Part shown: in pieces, positions 55,375 through 64,000 of the stretch | Position numbering within the stretch: position 1 is the stretch's first letter | Layout of the letters: each line of letters opens with the position of its first letter | NCBI GenBank assembly: GCA_002255955.1 | Contig: NKIM01000001.1 | Span: 248,001-312,000 of the forward strand | Direction: 5' to 3' | Length of the DNA stretch: 64,000 nt | Source: Burkholderiales bacterium PBB2 | GTDB taxonomy: Bacteria; Pseudomonadota; Gammaproteobacteria; Burkholderiales; Burkholderiaceae_C | Position numbers and translations under genes: made by a program | The notes under the pieces: generated by a model | Database searches by the model: none | What the model saw: only the letters and a program-made list of their open reading frames with translations | Told to the model about the DNA's origin: nothing

Positions 55375-57318
55375 ATGACAGAACCGAAAGACGGCGAGAG
55401 CTTCTTCCGCAAGGTCGCGCGCTTTGTGGCCAACCCGACCACGGACTGGGCCGAGATCAACTCGCGCCAGGACGACCCGGAAGGTGACCAGGCCAAGGCC
55501 GAGCTGCGCGCCATGGTCGAGCGCAAGCGCCGCAATGACTTCGTGCGCAAGCGCGAGCTGGACATGCTACGCCGCATCCGCCGCGAAGGCCTGACGCCCG
55601 AGCAACTCGCCGCCCTGGGCTCCTCCAGCTCCAAGCTGGAAGAAGTCGAGCGCGCCAGCGGCCACAGCGAGGTCAATTCCAAGATCGATCTGGGCGTGAA
55701 GGCCAAGATCGACGAGATCGAGCAGCAAATGGCCGGCGAGAGCTTCGCCCCCACCCAGCTGCAAACCACCCACCCGCCGGGCTTCTTTGAAACCAGCACG
55801 CGGCCGGTGCATTTCTCGCCCTCCACCATTCCCGCCGATGGCGTGCCCAGCCGCCCCGGCCGCGGCAGCCAGTTCGCCAACACCGGCGCCCAGCGCGACC
55901 ACAAGCTGGACAGCAAGAGTGGCAGCGGCGCCTCGGCCCTGACCATGGGCGTGGGCATGGCCCCGCTCTCGGACGCCAAGCCCAGCCGCCTGCCCAATCT
56001 CGGCGCCTTGCCCGCGGTGCCTTTCCCTCCGGCCAAACCAGCGCCGGCCACCGGCCTGGCCAAACCCGCCAAGGCGGCCAAGCCGGCCGCAGCCAAAGCG
56101 GCCACACCCGCCGCCACGCCGCCGGCCGGCCTCAGCACCCTGCCCGTGCTGGACCAGCCCCTGAGCTTCCATGTGGCCGAAGAAAAGCCCGGCAAGAAGG
56201 TCGAGAACAAGCCCATCGAGGTGCATGAGCTGATCCATGACCCCGAGCTGGACGAAGCCGTGATCGCCTTCGCCAATGCCGATTACGAGAGCTGCGAGCG
56301 CGCCCTGGTCGAGCTGACCCAGAGCGGCGGCCGCCGCCACGGTGATGGCGAAACCTGGCTGGTCCTGTTCGACCACCACCGCGCCACCGGCCAGCAGGCC
56401 AAGTTCGAGGCACTGGCGCTCAACTACGCCCAGCAGTTCGGCCGCTCGGCGCCGCAGTGGTTCTCTCTGCCCAAGCTGGTGGCCGAGGCCGCGGCCAAGC
56501 AGCAGCGTGCGCCCATGGCCAAGGCCAGCGGCGGAGTCGGTTGGGCGGCGCCCGAAACCATCGACGACGAGGCCGTGGCCCTGCTGCAAAAGCGCTGCCA
56601 GAACCTGCCCATGCCCTGGGTGCTGGACTGGTCGGCCGCGCGCCAGATCACCCCCGGCGCCAGCGTGCAGCTGCACGGCGTGTTCCGCGAATGGGCCAAG
56701 CAGCAGGTGGACATGCGCTGGCTCTCGGGCGAGGCCTTTTTGCAGGCCTTGCGCGAGCTGACGCCCATCGGCGTGCGCGACATCGACCCGCAGCTCTGGA
56801 TGCTGCGCCTGGAAGCCCTGCGCCTGGTCAACCGCCCCGATCAGTTCGACGAAGCAGCGATCGACTACTGCGTCACCTACGAGGTGTCCCCGCCGTCCTG
56901 GGAGCGCACGCGCTGCCGCGTCGGCGTCAGCGGCGCCAGCCTTTCGACCACCGGCCCGGCCACCAGCACGCCCACGCCCGAAGGTGCCTCGACCTCCTTC
57001 CTGGAATCACAGATCAGCGAGCAAGCGCGGCTGGAGCCCAGCGTGGACCTGGAGCTCAGCGGCCAGCTCAGTGGCGACATCTCGGAACTGCTGCGCAAAT
57101 TGGCCGGTGATCTGGGCACGGCCACCGTCATCAACGTCAACTGCCCGCACCTGATCCGGTTGGATTTCATGGCCGCGGGCGATCTGCTGAACTGGGTGCT
57201 GAGCCGCCGCAGCGAAAACCGGAGCGTCAGCTTCAGCGAGCCGCACCGCCTGGTGGCCATGTTCTTTGCCGCCATGGGCATCAACGAGCACGCCAAGATC
57301 AAGGTCCGAACGGTCTAG
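55375..57318 (+). CDS. large protein with C-terminal STAS domain, hypothetical
   Basis: This 647-residue protein has an N-terminal region rich in charged residues (1-90), a Pro/Ala-rich linker (about 205-265), a central helical part (about 280-530) and a C-terminal STAS-like domain (about 555-645, VDLELSGQLSGDISELL, then TVINVNCPHLIRLDFMAAGDLLNW). STAS domains act in anti-sigma partner switching or nucleotide binding; the usual phosphorylatable Ser is not obvious here. No membrane segment was seen. It lies just upstream of hslVU. The ATG at 55375 follows AAGG. Confidence 0.7.
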   Translation: MTEPKDGESFFRKVARFVANPTTDWAEINSRQDDPEGDQAKAELRAMVERKRRNDFVRKRELDMLRRIRREGLTPEQLAALGSSSSKLEEVERASGHSEVNSKIDLGVKAKIDEIEQQMAGESFAPTQLQTTHPPGFFETSTRPVHFSPSTIPADGVPSRPGRGSQFANTGAQRDHKLDSKSGSGASALTMGVGMAPLSDAKPSRLPNLGALPAVPFPPAKPAPATGLAKPAKAAKPAAAKAATPAATPPAGLSTLPVLDQPLSFHVAEEKPGKKVENKPIEVHELIHDPELDEAVIAFANADYESCERALVELTQSGGRRHGDGETWLVLFDHHRATGQQAKFEALALNYAQQFGRSAPQWFSLPKLVAEAAAKQQRAPMAKASGGVGWAAPETIDDEAVALLQKRCQNLPMPWVLDWSAARQITPGASVQLHGVFREWAKQQVDMRWLSGEAFLQALRELTPIGVRDIDPQLWMLRLEALRLVNRPDQFDEAAIDYCVTYEVSPPSWERTRCRVGVSGASLSTTGPATSTPTPEGASTSFLESQISEQARLEPSVDLELSGQLSGDISELLRKLAGDLGTATVINVNCPHLIRLDFMAAGDLLNWVLSRRSENRSVSFSEPHRLVAMFFAAMGINEHAKIKVRTV

Positions 57319-57354
57319 CGCCTCGGCCGCCTTCATCATCATCGAGATCACCAT

Positions 57355-57389
57355 CTGCGGGTCGCATGCTTGAAAGCTGCGACCCGCAG
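57355..57389 (+). promoter_or_regulatory. long palindrome overlapping the hslVU promoter
   Basis: CTGCGGGTCGCA (57355-57366) and TGCGACCCGCAG (57378-57389) form a perfect 12-bp dyad around an 11-nt loop in which GCT-TGAA-AGC can extend the stem. The RpoH -35 element (57369-57375) lies in the apex, and the 3' arm forms most of the promoter spacer. It may end the upstream transcript or modulate the promoter. Confidence 0.7.
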
Positions 57390-57397
57390 CCCCATCT
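57369..57397 (+). promoter_or_regulatory. RpoH (sigma-32) promoter of hslVU
   Basis: CTTGAAA (57369-57375), N14, then CCCCATCT (57390-57397) fits the heat-shock consensus CTTGAAA-N11-16-CCCCATNT at all fixed positions. Transcription should begin near 57404, only about 3 nt before the hslV ATG, so the heat-shock transcript would be leaderless or nearly so. Confidence 0.85.
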
Positions 57398-57406
57398 GGA
57401 GCCGCT

Positions 57407-57988
57407 ATGGACTCATCCTCACATTCCAACAACGCCCCGCCGTCTTTCCACGGCACCACCATCGTCAGCGTGCGCCGTGCGCTGCCCGATGGCCGCATGC
57501 AGGTCGCCATCGGCGGTGACGGCCAGGTGACCCTGGGCCACATCGTCGTCAAGGCCAGCGCGCGCAAGGTGCGCAAGCTGCACCGTGACCAGGTGCTGGC
57601 CGGTTTCGCCGGCGCCACGGCCGATGCCTTCACCCTGTTCGAACGCTTCGAGGCCAAGCTCGAAAAACACCAAGGCCATCTGGTGCGCGCCGCCGTCGAG
57701 CTGACGCGCGACTGGCGCACCGACCGCGTGCTGCGCCGCCTGGAGGCCATGCTGGCCGTGGCCGACCGCACGGCCTCGCTGATCATCACCGGCAATGGCG
57801 ATGTGCTGGAGCCCGAGCTGGGCATCGTCGCCATCGGCTCGGGCGGCGCCTACGCTCAGGCTGCCGCACGCGCCCTGCTGCAGCACAGCACGCTCAGCGC
57901 CCCCGAAATCGTCAAGCAGTCGCTGGAAATCGCCGGCGAGATCTGCATCTACACCAACGGCAACCACACCATCGAGGTGCTCGAATGA
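57407..57988 (+). CDS. hslV: ATP-dependent protease subunit HslV
   Basis: This 193-residue N-terminal-nucleophile protease forms the dodecameric core of HslUV. The catalytic Thr is in the [11 protein letters not shown] segment (Thr17 or Thr18 before processing). The propeptide of about 16 residues is longer than the single Met or few residues usual for HslV, with no internal start available. The [14 protein letters not shown] and [11 protein letters not shown] motifs are conserved. The end overlaps hslU by 4 bp (ATGA). A GGAG lies within the promoter -10 region and could serve only longer transcripts. Confidence 0.95.
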   Translation: MDSSSHSNNAPPSFHGTTIVSVRRALPDGRMQVAIGGDGQVTLGHIVVKASARKVRKLHRDQVLAGFAGATADAFTLFERFEAKLEKHQGHLVRAAVELTRDWRTDRVLRRLEAMLAVADRTASLIITGNGDVLEPELGIVAIGSGGAYAQAAARALLQHSTLSAPEIVKQSLEIAGEICIYTNGNHTIEVLE

Positions 57989-59319
57989 GCTCCATGACCC
58001 CGCAAGAAATCGTCTCCGAACTCGACCAGCACATCGTCGGCCAGAACGCGGCCAAGCGGGCCGTGGCCATTGCCATGCGCAACCGCTGGCGCCGCCAGCA
58101 GGTGGATGACAAGCTGCGTGGCGAGATCACGCCCAAGAACATCCTGATGATCGGCCCCACCGGCGTCGGCAAGACCGAGATCGCGCGCCGCCTGGCCCGC
58201 CTGGCCGGCGCGCCCTTCATCAAGGTCGAGGCGACCAAGTTCACCGAGGTGGGCTACGTCGGCAAGGATGTGGACACCATCATCCGCGACCTGATCGACA
58301 TGGCCGTCAAACAGGAGCGGGAGGTGCAACTGCGCCGCCAGCGCCTGCGCGCCGAGGACGCCGCCGAAGACCGCGTGCTGGACATCCTTGTGCCGCCTCC
58401 CCGGCTGGAAGGCGAGGCCACCGCCAGCCCGGCCCCGGACAGCACCGCCCGCCAGATCATGCGCAAGCGCCTGCGTGAAGGCAGCATGCATGACAAGGAG
58501 ATCGAGCTCGATCTGCTGGAAGCCAAACCGACCATGGAGATCCTGGGCGGCCAGGGCATGGAGGAGATGGCCGAGCAGATCAAGAGCATGTTCTCGCAGA
58601 TGGGCGCGGGCAAGAAGAAGACCCGCAAGCTCAAGATCGGCGAGGCCCTCAAGCTGCTGGCCGAGGAAGAAGCCGCCAAGCTGCTGAACGAAGACGAGAT
58701 CAAGACCGCCGCTCTGCAGGCCGCGCAGGAGATGGGCATTGTCTTCATCGACGAGATCGACAAGGTCTGCTCGCGCAGCGAAGGCTCAGGAACCGCTGAA
58801 GTGTCGCGTCAGGGCGTGCAGCGCGATCTGCTGCCCCTGGTCGAGGGCACGACGGTCAACACCAAGTACGGCATGGTCAAGACCGACCACATGCTCTTCA
58901 TCGCCTCGGGCGCCTTCCACCTGGCCAAGCCCAGCGATCTGATCCCTGAGCTGCAAGGCCGTTTCCCGATCCGGGTCGAGCTGGGCTCGCTCTCGGTCGA
59001 TGATTTCGAAGCCATCCTCAGCAGCACCCACGCCAGCCTGATCAAGCAGTACCAGGCCTTGCTGGCCACCGAGGGCGTGACGCTGGAGATCACGCCCGAG
59101 GGCATCCGCCGCCTGGCCGAGATCGCGTTCGAGGTGAACGAACGCACCGAGAACATCGGCGCCCGCCGCCTGTCCACGGTGATGGAGCGCCTGCTCGACG
59201 AGATCAGCTTCGACGCGCCCAAGCTCAGCGGCCAGACGGTGCAGCTGGGTGCGGCCGAGGTCGATGCCAAGCTGGGCGAGCTGTCGCGCAACGAAGACCT
59301 GTCACGCTTCATCTTGTGA
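57985..59319 (+). CDS. hslU: ATP-dependent unfoldase HslU
   Basis: This 444-residue AAA+ (Clp/Hsp100) unfoldase has Walker [10 protein letters not shown] (about 54-62), the pore motif GYVG (about 91-94), Walker B VFIDEIDK and sensor 2 in [11 protein letters not shown]. The C-terminal end SRFIL inserts into HslV. The I domain (about 110-240) is intact. It is coupled to hslV and driven by the same RpoH promoter. Confidence 0.97.
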   Translation: MSSMTPQEIVSELDQHIVGQNAAKRAVAIAMRNRWRRQQVDDKLRGEITPKNILMIGPTGVGKTEIARRLARLAGAPFIKVEATKFTEVGYVGKDVDTIIRDLIDMAVKQEREVQLRRQRLRAEDAAEDRVLDILVPPPRLEGEATASPAPDSTARQIMRKRLREGSMHDKEIELDLLEAKPTMEILGGQGMEEMAEQIKSMFSQMGAGKKKTRKLKIGEALKLLAEEEAAKLLNEDEIKTAALQAAQEMGIVFIDEIDKVCSRSEGSGTAEVSRQGVQRDLLPLVEGTTVNTKYGMVKTDHMLFIASGAFHLAKPSDLIPELQGRFPIRVELGSLSVDDFEAILSSTHASLIKQYQALLATEGVTLEITPEGIRRLAEIAFEVNERTENIGARRLSTVMERLLDEISFDAPKLSGQTVQLGAAEVDAKLGELSRNEDLSRFIL

Positions 59320-59398
59320 GCGGATGCCGGGTGGTTCCAAGCCCGGCCTCTTGTCTTAGATCAAGCCCAAGCGGCCGGCGGGCGCTTAAGCTGGCGCC

Positions 59399-60208
59399 AT
59401 GCCACACCGCCTGCCCACCCGCAGCTGGGGCCTGAGCCGCCCCAGCGCCCTCAATGCCGCAGCCGTGCGCGCCGAGAAGTTCTGGCGCTGGCCGGTGCTG
59501 GTGGCCTTGCTGTGCACGATTCCGGCCTTCTACATCGAGTTGCTGGAATCCCTGCCCACGCCCCTGGCCGTGGCCATCTATCTGGCGGCTGCGGCCCTGG
59601 TGGCAATCTCGCTGTGGCGGGTGGCGCGGCAGTGCAGCCATCCGCGCCAGTACCTGCGCAGCAATCTGCTGGACCTGATGCTGGTGACCCTGCTGCCGGT
59701 GGCAGCGCTGATGCCGCCCAGCCTGGAATCCCAGGTCTCCCTGGCCATCCGTCTGGCGATTGCCATGCTGACCCTGCTGCGCATGGTCTGGGCGGTCAAG
59801 AGCTGGGTCACGCGCGGCGGCCTGGGCTATCTGCTGCTGCTCTCCCTGCTGGTGCTGGGCATGTGCGGCCTCGGTTTTTGGGCTCTGGAGCCGCGCGCCA
59901 ACACGCTGGGCGATGGGCTCTGGCTGGCCTTCACCACGGCCGCCACCGTGGGCTTTGGCGACATCGTGCCGACCACGGCGGCGTCCAAGATTTTTTCTGT
60001 GTTCGTCGTTCTGCTCGGTTATGCCGTGCTGTCCCTGGTGACGGCGGCGATCGCCGCCATGTGGGTGGAGACCTCGGAGCGGCGCATGGAGCAAGACATC
60101 TTGCGCGATCTGCACAGCCAGCTGCGCAGCGTTCATGAAGAACTGGCCCAGCTCAAGGACGAGCTGCGTCAGCAGCGCCCAGGGCGCGGCGACCAGGACG
60201 CTGGCTGA
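59399..60208 (+). CDS. K+ channel-like protein (Ion_trans_2 type)
   Basis: This 269-residue membrane protein has hydrophobic helices at about 35-55, 60-78, 95-115 and 118-135, a helix at 140-160, the pore with TVGFGDIVPTT (about 182-192), and an inner helix (about 197-220). A short charged coiled-coil tail follows. Unlike the channel at 24.7 kb there is no long S4 Arg ladder and no zinc tail. The in-frame ATG at 59399 has no strong ribosome binding site. It is unrelated in function to the hsl genes as far as can be seen. Confidence 0.85.
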   Translation: MPHRLPTRSWGLSRPSALNAAAVRAEKFWRWPVLVALLCTIPAFYIELLESLPTPLAVAIYLAAAALVAISLWRVARQCSHPRQYLRSNLLDLMLVTLLPVAALMPPSLESQVSLAIRLAIAMLTLLRMVWAVKSWVTRGGLGYLLLLSLLVLGMCGLGFWALEPRANTLGDGLWLAFTTAATVGFGDIVPTTAASKIFSVFVVLLGYAVLSLVTAAIAAMWVETSERRMEQDILRDLHSQLRSVHEELAQLKDELRQQRPGRGDQDAG

Positions 60209-60214
60209 AGAAAA

Positions 60215-60994
60215 TCAGAGCGCCAGGCGGTGCGACTGCAGCGCCAGCATGCCGTCGAAGATCAGGGAATCGACCAGCTCATGCTCGATGTCCAGGGTCG
60301 GCGAGACCTTCCAGCCGGCGCCACCGGTCATCAGGGTCAGAGGCATGGCGCCCTCGCGCTGGCGCAGATGGCGGTGCATGCGCTCGATGGCGCCGGTGAT
60401 GGCATACGTGCCGCCGCTGGTCAGCGCGTCCGAGGTGTTGGTCGGAAAATCGCGCACCTCGCCAGTGGGCACGCGCAGTCCGGCGGTGCCGCCTTCCAGC
60501 GCGCGCAGCATGATGCCGTGGCCCGGCATGATCAGGCCACCGAGAAAGCGGCCCGTGGCGTCGAGCGCATCGACCGTGACCGCCGTGCCGATCATCACCA
60601 CCAGCGCGGCCTGCGCCGGCTGCTCGGCCGTGGCGCGGGCCAGCACATGGGCGCGGGCGCCGATCAAGGCGACAAAGCGGTCCGTGCCGAGACGACCGGG
60701 ATGGTCATAGCCGTTCGTGACGCCGCCCGCCTGCGCGCTGCTGACCACCCAGCGCGGCTCGATGTCCCAGAGTTCCAGCTGTTCCTCCACCCGGCGCCGC
60801 ACCGCATCGCCGGCCACATTGCAGCCCAGCACGCTGTGCGGGGCGGGCAGGCCGCGCCAATCGCTGTCGGCCAGCTGGTCGATGTTCTCCAGGAACACGG
60901 CCCCATGCGCCAGCAGCACAGCCCCGGGCTGGGGCGAGGCGTAGAGCGCCCATTTCAGGCGCGTGTTGCCAATGTCGATGGCGAGAAAACTCAT
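60215..60994 (-). CDS. coaX: type III pantothenate kinase
   Basis: This 259-residue ASKHA-fold kinase makes the first step of coenzyme A synthesis. The phosphate-binding loop [12 protein letters not shown] is at the start. [11 protein letters not shown] and [14 protein letters not shown] follow, with the catalytic Asp in the TxxD-like region, and GGLIMPG is also present. The ATG at 60994 is chosen over the open frame to 61072. BirA, its usual neighbour in beta-proteobacteria, is not adjacent here. Confidence 0.94.
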   Translation of the reverse strand: MSFLAIDIGNTRLKWALYASPQPGAVLLAHGAVFLENIDQLADSDWRGLPAPHSVLGCNVAGDAVRRRVEEQLELWDIEPRWVVSSAQAGGVTNGYDHPGRLGTDRFVALIGARAHVLARATAEQPAQAALVVMIGTAVTVDALDATGRFLGGLIMPGHGIMLRALEGGTAGLRVPTGEVRDFPTNTSDALTSGGTYAITGAIERMHRHLRQREGAMPLTLMTGGAGWKVSPTLDIEHELVDSLIFDGMLALQSHRLAL

Positions 60995-61129
60995 GGCGAT
61001 AAAGTTTGGGGCGTGGCCGCGGCGCTGAGACGCAAGGAGGGTCAGGTGTTGCAAGCTGCAGCCTAACAGCACTTGAGCCCCTCGGCTGCCGGGGCAAACC
61101 GGGTGACGGAGGGCCGGCGCGCGCCGGGA

Positions 61130-61705
61130 TCAGGGTGCGACGATGTCCAGCAGTTCCACCTCGAACTGCAGATCGCTGTTCGGCGGGATCACGCCGCCGC
61201 CAGCGCCGCGCTCACCGTAGGCCAACGCCGAGGGGCAATGCAGGCGGGCCTTGCCACCGACCTTCATCAGCTGCACGCCTTCGGTCCAGCATTTGATGAC
61301 GCGGCCCAGCGGGAACTCGGCCGGCATGCCGCGCTTGACCGAGCTGTCAAACTCGCGGCCGTCGAGGAAGGTGCCGACATAGTGCACACGCACCTTGTCG
61401 GCCGCCGTCGGGTGGGCGCCGGTGCCGGTGCGCAGCTCTTCATAACGCAGGCCCGAAGCGGTGGTCACCGGGGCCGGCGCGGCAGCCGAGGCCGCTGCAC
61501 TTGCCGCCGCCGCAGCGGCCACACCGGTGGAGGCGGTCGCTGCCGTTGCCGCAGCAGCGGCCTTCTTGCTGTCAGCCGCCTTCTTGACGACCTTTTTGAC
61601 GGCGGGCTTGGCCGCTTCTTCAGCCGCTTGAGCCGGCAGCCAGACCAGGCCGAGGCTCAGGGCCAGGGTGGTCGAAAGAGACAGACGTTGGAACTTGGAA
61701 CTCAT
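61130..61705 (-). CDS. exported FKBP-type peptidyl-prolyl isomerase
   Basis: This 191-residue periplasmic isomerase has a signal peptide (about 1-25, ending PAQAAEEA), a Lys/Ala-rich spacer (about 30-75) and an FKBP domain (about 85-191). The domain has VRVHYVGTFLDGREFDSS, then a GRVIKCWTEG (Trp in the active site), then YGERGAGGGVIPPN. The Ala/Lys-rich spacer is low-complexity. The ATG at 61705 starts the signal peptide; the open frame to 61798 does not. It is divergent from icmF. Confidence 0.93.
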   Translation of the reverse strand: MSSKFQRLSLSTTLALSLGLVWLPAQAAEEAAKPAVKKVVKKAADSKKAAAAATAATASTGVAAAAAASAAASAAAPAPVTTASGLRYEELRTGTGAHPTAADKVRVHYVGTFLDGREFDSSVKRGMPAEFPLGRVIKCWTEGVQLMKVGGKARLHCPSALAYGERGAGGGVIPPNSDLQFEVELLDIVAP

Positions 61706-61850
61706 GGTCAGCGCGCTCTCACTTGCAAAAGAAGGGTTGAAACGAAGAGGTGCCGCATCATCGCAGCTTGTGCCACCGCGCCCGTGCGCCATCCGCATGG
61801 GCGCCGCGCCCTGCCGCAGGTGCAGGCACGAACCCAGCCTTCGCCGCCGA

Positions 61851-61870
61851 TGACGTTTACGTAAACGTCA
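61851..61870. promoter_or_regulatory. LiuR-type operator before icmF
   Basis: TGACGTTTACGTAAACGTCA is a perfect 20-bp palindrome. It overlaps the -35 region of a promoter whose -10 could be TAGAAT (61880-61885). It matches 17 of 20 bases of the site beside the MerR gene at 43.6 kb. Binding here would block transcription of icmF. Confidence 0.85.
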
Positions 61871-61944
61871 ATCAACACCTAGAATCCGCCCACCTTTGCT
61901 GATAGAACCGGGCTTTGCCACCACGGGCCCGCAGGAGACTCGCC

Positions 61945-64000
61945 ATGACCGATTTGTCCGCCGAAAACAAAGCCCTGGCCAACTACCGCCCGACGAACAA
62001 GGTGCGCTTCGTGACGGCCGCCAGCCTCTTCGACGGCCACGATGCGGCCATCAACATCATGCGTCGCATCCTGCAAGGCATGGGCGCCGAGGTCATCCAC
62101 CTGGGCCACAACCGTTCGGTCGACGAGGTGGTCACCGCGGCCCTGCAAGAGGACGCGCAAGGCATCGCCATCAGCTCCTACCAGGGCGGCCATGTCGAGT
62201 ACTTCAAATACATGGTGGAGCTGCTGAAGGCACGCGGTGGCGAACACATCCAGGTCTTCGGCGGCGGCGGCGGCGTGATCGTGCCGGCCGAGATCCGCGA
62301 TCTGGCCGCCCACGGCGTGCGCATCTTCAGCCCCGAGGACGGCCAGCGCATGGGCCTGCAAGGCATGATCGGCGAGATGGTGATGAAGGCCGACCAGGAC
62401 TTCAGCGTCTACGCGCCCAAGGCCCTGAGCAGCCTGCAAGGCCACAGCGAAGCCGCCTGGCGCGCCCTGGCCCAGCTGATCACCGCGCTGGAGAACGACA
62501 AGGCCGATGCCGGCCTGGTGGCCGAGCTGCAGGCTGCTGCCAAGAACATCCAGGTGCCTGTGCTGGGCATCACCGGCACCGGCGGCGCCGGCAAGAGCAG
62601 CCTGACTGACGAGTTGATCCGCCGCCTGCGCCTGGACCAGAACGACCGCCTGCGCGTGGCCGTCATCTCCATCGACCCCTCGCGCCGCAAGAGCGGCGGC
62701 GCCTTGCTGGGCGACCGCATCCGCATGAATGCGATTGGCCCCTGGAGCCAAGGCCAGCGCGTCTTCATGCGCTCGCTCGCCACCCGCGATTTCGGCAGCG
62801 AAATCTCCCCTGCCCTGCCCGACGCGATTGCCGCCGCCAAGGTGGCCGGCTTCGACCTGATCGTGGTCGAGACCTCGGGCATCGGCCAGGGCGATGCGGC
62901 CATCGTGCCGCATGTGGACGTGCCCATGTATGTGATGACGCCCGAGTTTGGCGCCGCCAGCCAGCTCGAGAAGATCGACATGCTGGACTTCGCCGAGTTC
63001 GTGGCCATCAACAAATTCGACCGCAAGGGCGCGCTGGACGCGATCCGCGATGTCGCCAAGCAGGTGCAGCGCAACAAGGAAGCCTGGACCACGCCGCCGG
63101 AGCAGATGCCGGTCTTCGGCACCATGGCCAGCCGCTTCAACGACGACGGCGTCACCGCGCTATACCAGGCCATGAAGCCGCGCCTGGCCCAGCTGGGCCT
63201 GCAGCTGCAAGACGGCCGCCTGCCCTTGGTCGCCACCCGCCACAGCACCCACCAGACCCCGGTGGTGCCCGCCGCACGTGTGCGTTATCTGGCCGAGATC
63301 GCCGACACCGTGCGCGGCTACAAAAAGCGCGCCCGCCAGCAGGCCACGCTGGCCCGCGAGATCCAGCAGCTCTGGGGCAGCTCACGCATGCTGCTGGAAG
63401 CCAACCCCGAGAAGAACGGCGCCCGCACTGCCCTGGCCGAGCTGGCCGAGGCCCGCGAGGCGCAGATGGAAGGCGGCGCCCGCCAGTTGCTCAAGCAATG
63501 GCCGGACATGCAAAAGGCCTATGCCGGCGACGAGTACGTGGTGAAGATCCGCGACAAGGAGATCCGCACCAACCTGGTCCACACCAGCCTGTCGGGCACC
63601 AAGATCCGCAAGGTCGTGCTGCCGCACTACGAGTGCCATGGCGAGCTGCTCAAGTGGCTGCTGCTGGAAAACGTGCCGGGCAGCTTTCCCTACACCGCCG
63701 GCGTGTTCGCCTTCAAGCGCGAAGGCGAGGACCCGACCCGCATGTTCGCCGGCGAGGGCGATGCCTTTCGCACGAATCGCCGCTTCAAGCTGGTGTCCGA
63801 GGGCATGCCGGCCAAGCGCCTGTCCACCGCCTTCGACTCGGTCACGCTCTACGGCGCCGACCCGGCACCGCGGCCGGACATCTACGGCAAGGTCGGCAAC
63901 TCCGGTGTGTCGATTGCCACGCTGGAAGATATGAAGGTGCTGTACGACGGCTTCGACCTGTGCAGTCCGACGACCTCCGTCTCCATGACCATCAACGGCC
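61945..64000 (+). CDS. icmF: fused isobutyryl-CoA mutase IcmF, 5' part (runs off the window)
   Basis: 685 codons are present; a full IcmF is about 1,090. The N-terminal B12-binding domain has the DGHDAAINI motif (DxHxxG-like; about residues 30-38) with GGGGG later. A MeaI-type G3E GTPase domain follows, with Walker A GTGGAGKSS (about 211-219) and VVETSGIGQGD. The mutase substrate-binding barrel then begins (about residue 500 on). It interconverts isobutyryl-CoA and butyryl-CoA with adenosylcobalamin, linking branched-chain and fatty acid metabolism. GCAGGAG precedes the ATG. The LiuR-type palindrome upstream fits this role. Confidence 0.93.
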   Translation, partial: MTDLSAENKALANYRPTNKVRFVTAASLFDGHDAAINIMRRILQGMGAEVIHLGHNRSVDEVVTAALQEDAQGIAISSYQGGHVEYFKYMVELLKARGGEHIQVFGGGGGVIVPAEIRDLAAHGVRIFSPEDGQRMGLQGMIGEMVMKADQDFSVYAPKALSSLQGHSEAAWRALAQLITALENDKADAGLVAELQAAAKNIQVPVLGITGTGGAGKSSLTDELIRRLRLDQNDRLRVAVISIDPSRRKSGGALLGDRIRMNAIGPWSQGQRVFMRSLATRDFGSEISPALPDAIAAAKVAGFDLIVVETSGIGQGDAAIVPHVDVPMYVMTPEFGAASQLEKIDMLDFAEFVAINKFDRKGALDAIRDVAKQVQRNKEAWTTPPEQMPVFGTMASRFNDDGVTALYQAMKPRLAQLGLQLQDGRLPLVATRHSTHQTPVVPAARVRYLAEIADTVRGYKKRARQQATLAREIQQLWGSSRMLLEANPEKNGARTALAELAEAREAQMEGGARQLLKQWPDMQKAYAGDEYVVKIRDKEIRTNLVHTSLSGTKIRKVVLPHYECHGELLKWLLLENVPGSFPYTAGVFAFKREGEDPTRMFAGEGDAFRTNRRFKLVSEGMPAKRLSTAFDSVTLYGADPAPRPDIYGKVGNSGVSIATLEDMKVLYDGFDLCSPTTSVSMTING

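Overview
The window is a GC-rich chromosomal segment with very few gaps. Gene content points to a betaproteobacterium of the order Burkholderiales, probably the Roseateles/Rubrivivax/Leptothrix branch (Sphaerotilaceae). The clues are the glyQ-glyS-gmhB-plsC-YgjP order, a Cys-poor beta-type DksA, IcmF, a PEP-CTERM protein and a LiuR-type MerR regulator. This is inferred from reading, not from a search. No rRNA, tRNA, CRISPR array or intact insertion sequence was seen.

Layout. 0-8 kb: a Tat-exported amidase, small membrane or hypothetical genes, a two-gene molybdenum hydroxylase (iorAB-like) and an HD-GYP-like protein. 8-11 kb: divergent copZ and copA for copper. 11-18.5 kb: an FRG-domain protein, TonB-like and TlpA-like envelope proteins, pirin, a divergent azoR/LysR pair, a PEP-CTERM GDSL esterase, an ArsR regulator and a TonB-domain protein. 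18.6-24.7 kb: a thiamine operon, thiC-thiO-thiS-thiG-thiDE, behind a TPP riboswitch. 24.7-27 kb: a K+ channel with a zinc-ribbon tail, then a 0.76-kb stretch without a convincing gene and an AT-richer lipoprotein gene that look acquired. 27-30.3 kb: a translationally coupled pair, a PD-(D/E)XK nuclease-like protein and a nuclease-Rad3/DinG helicase fusion. 30.4-33.4 kb: two thioredoxin-fold proteins, an ASCH protein and an unknown membrane protein.

33.4-43.2 kb is the most coherent regulated system. A sensor kinase and a sigma-54-type response regulator are divergent from an efflux operon made of a HlyD-like adaptor, an ABC ATPase and two 800-residue FtsX/MacB-type permeases. The divergent region has a consensus -24/-12 promoter and two TGTCCG-N4-CGGACA palindromes with centres 42 bp apart. 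A 141-bp palindromic repeat sits inside the operon. 43.2-45 kb: a LiuR-like MerR regulator divergent from a metallo-beta-lactamase-fold hydrolase. Their shared operator reappears as a perfect 20-bp palindrome in front of icmF at the right end of the window, which suggests a branched-chain/acyl-CoA regulon.

45-53 kb is a housekeeping block on the minus strand (YgjP peptidase, PlsC, GmhB, GlyS, GlyQ, Lnt, CorC). The GmhB homologue has lost two catalytic aspartates. 53-61 kb: a COG0523 zinc-type GTPase, a Cys-poor DksA, a STAS protein, hslVU behind a consensus RpoH promoter, a second K+ channel, CoaX and an exported FKBP. icmF runs off the right edge.
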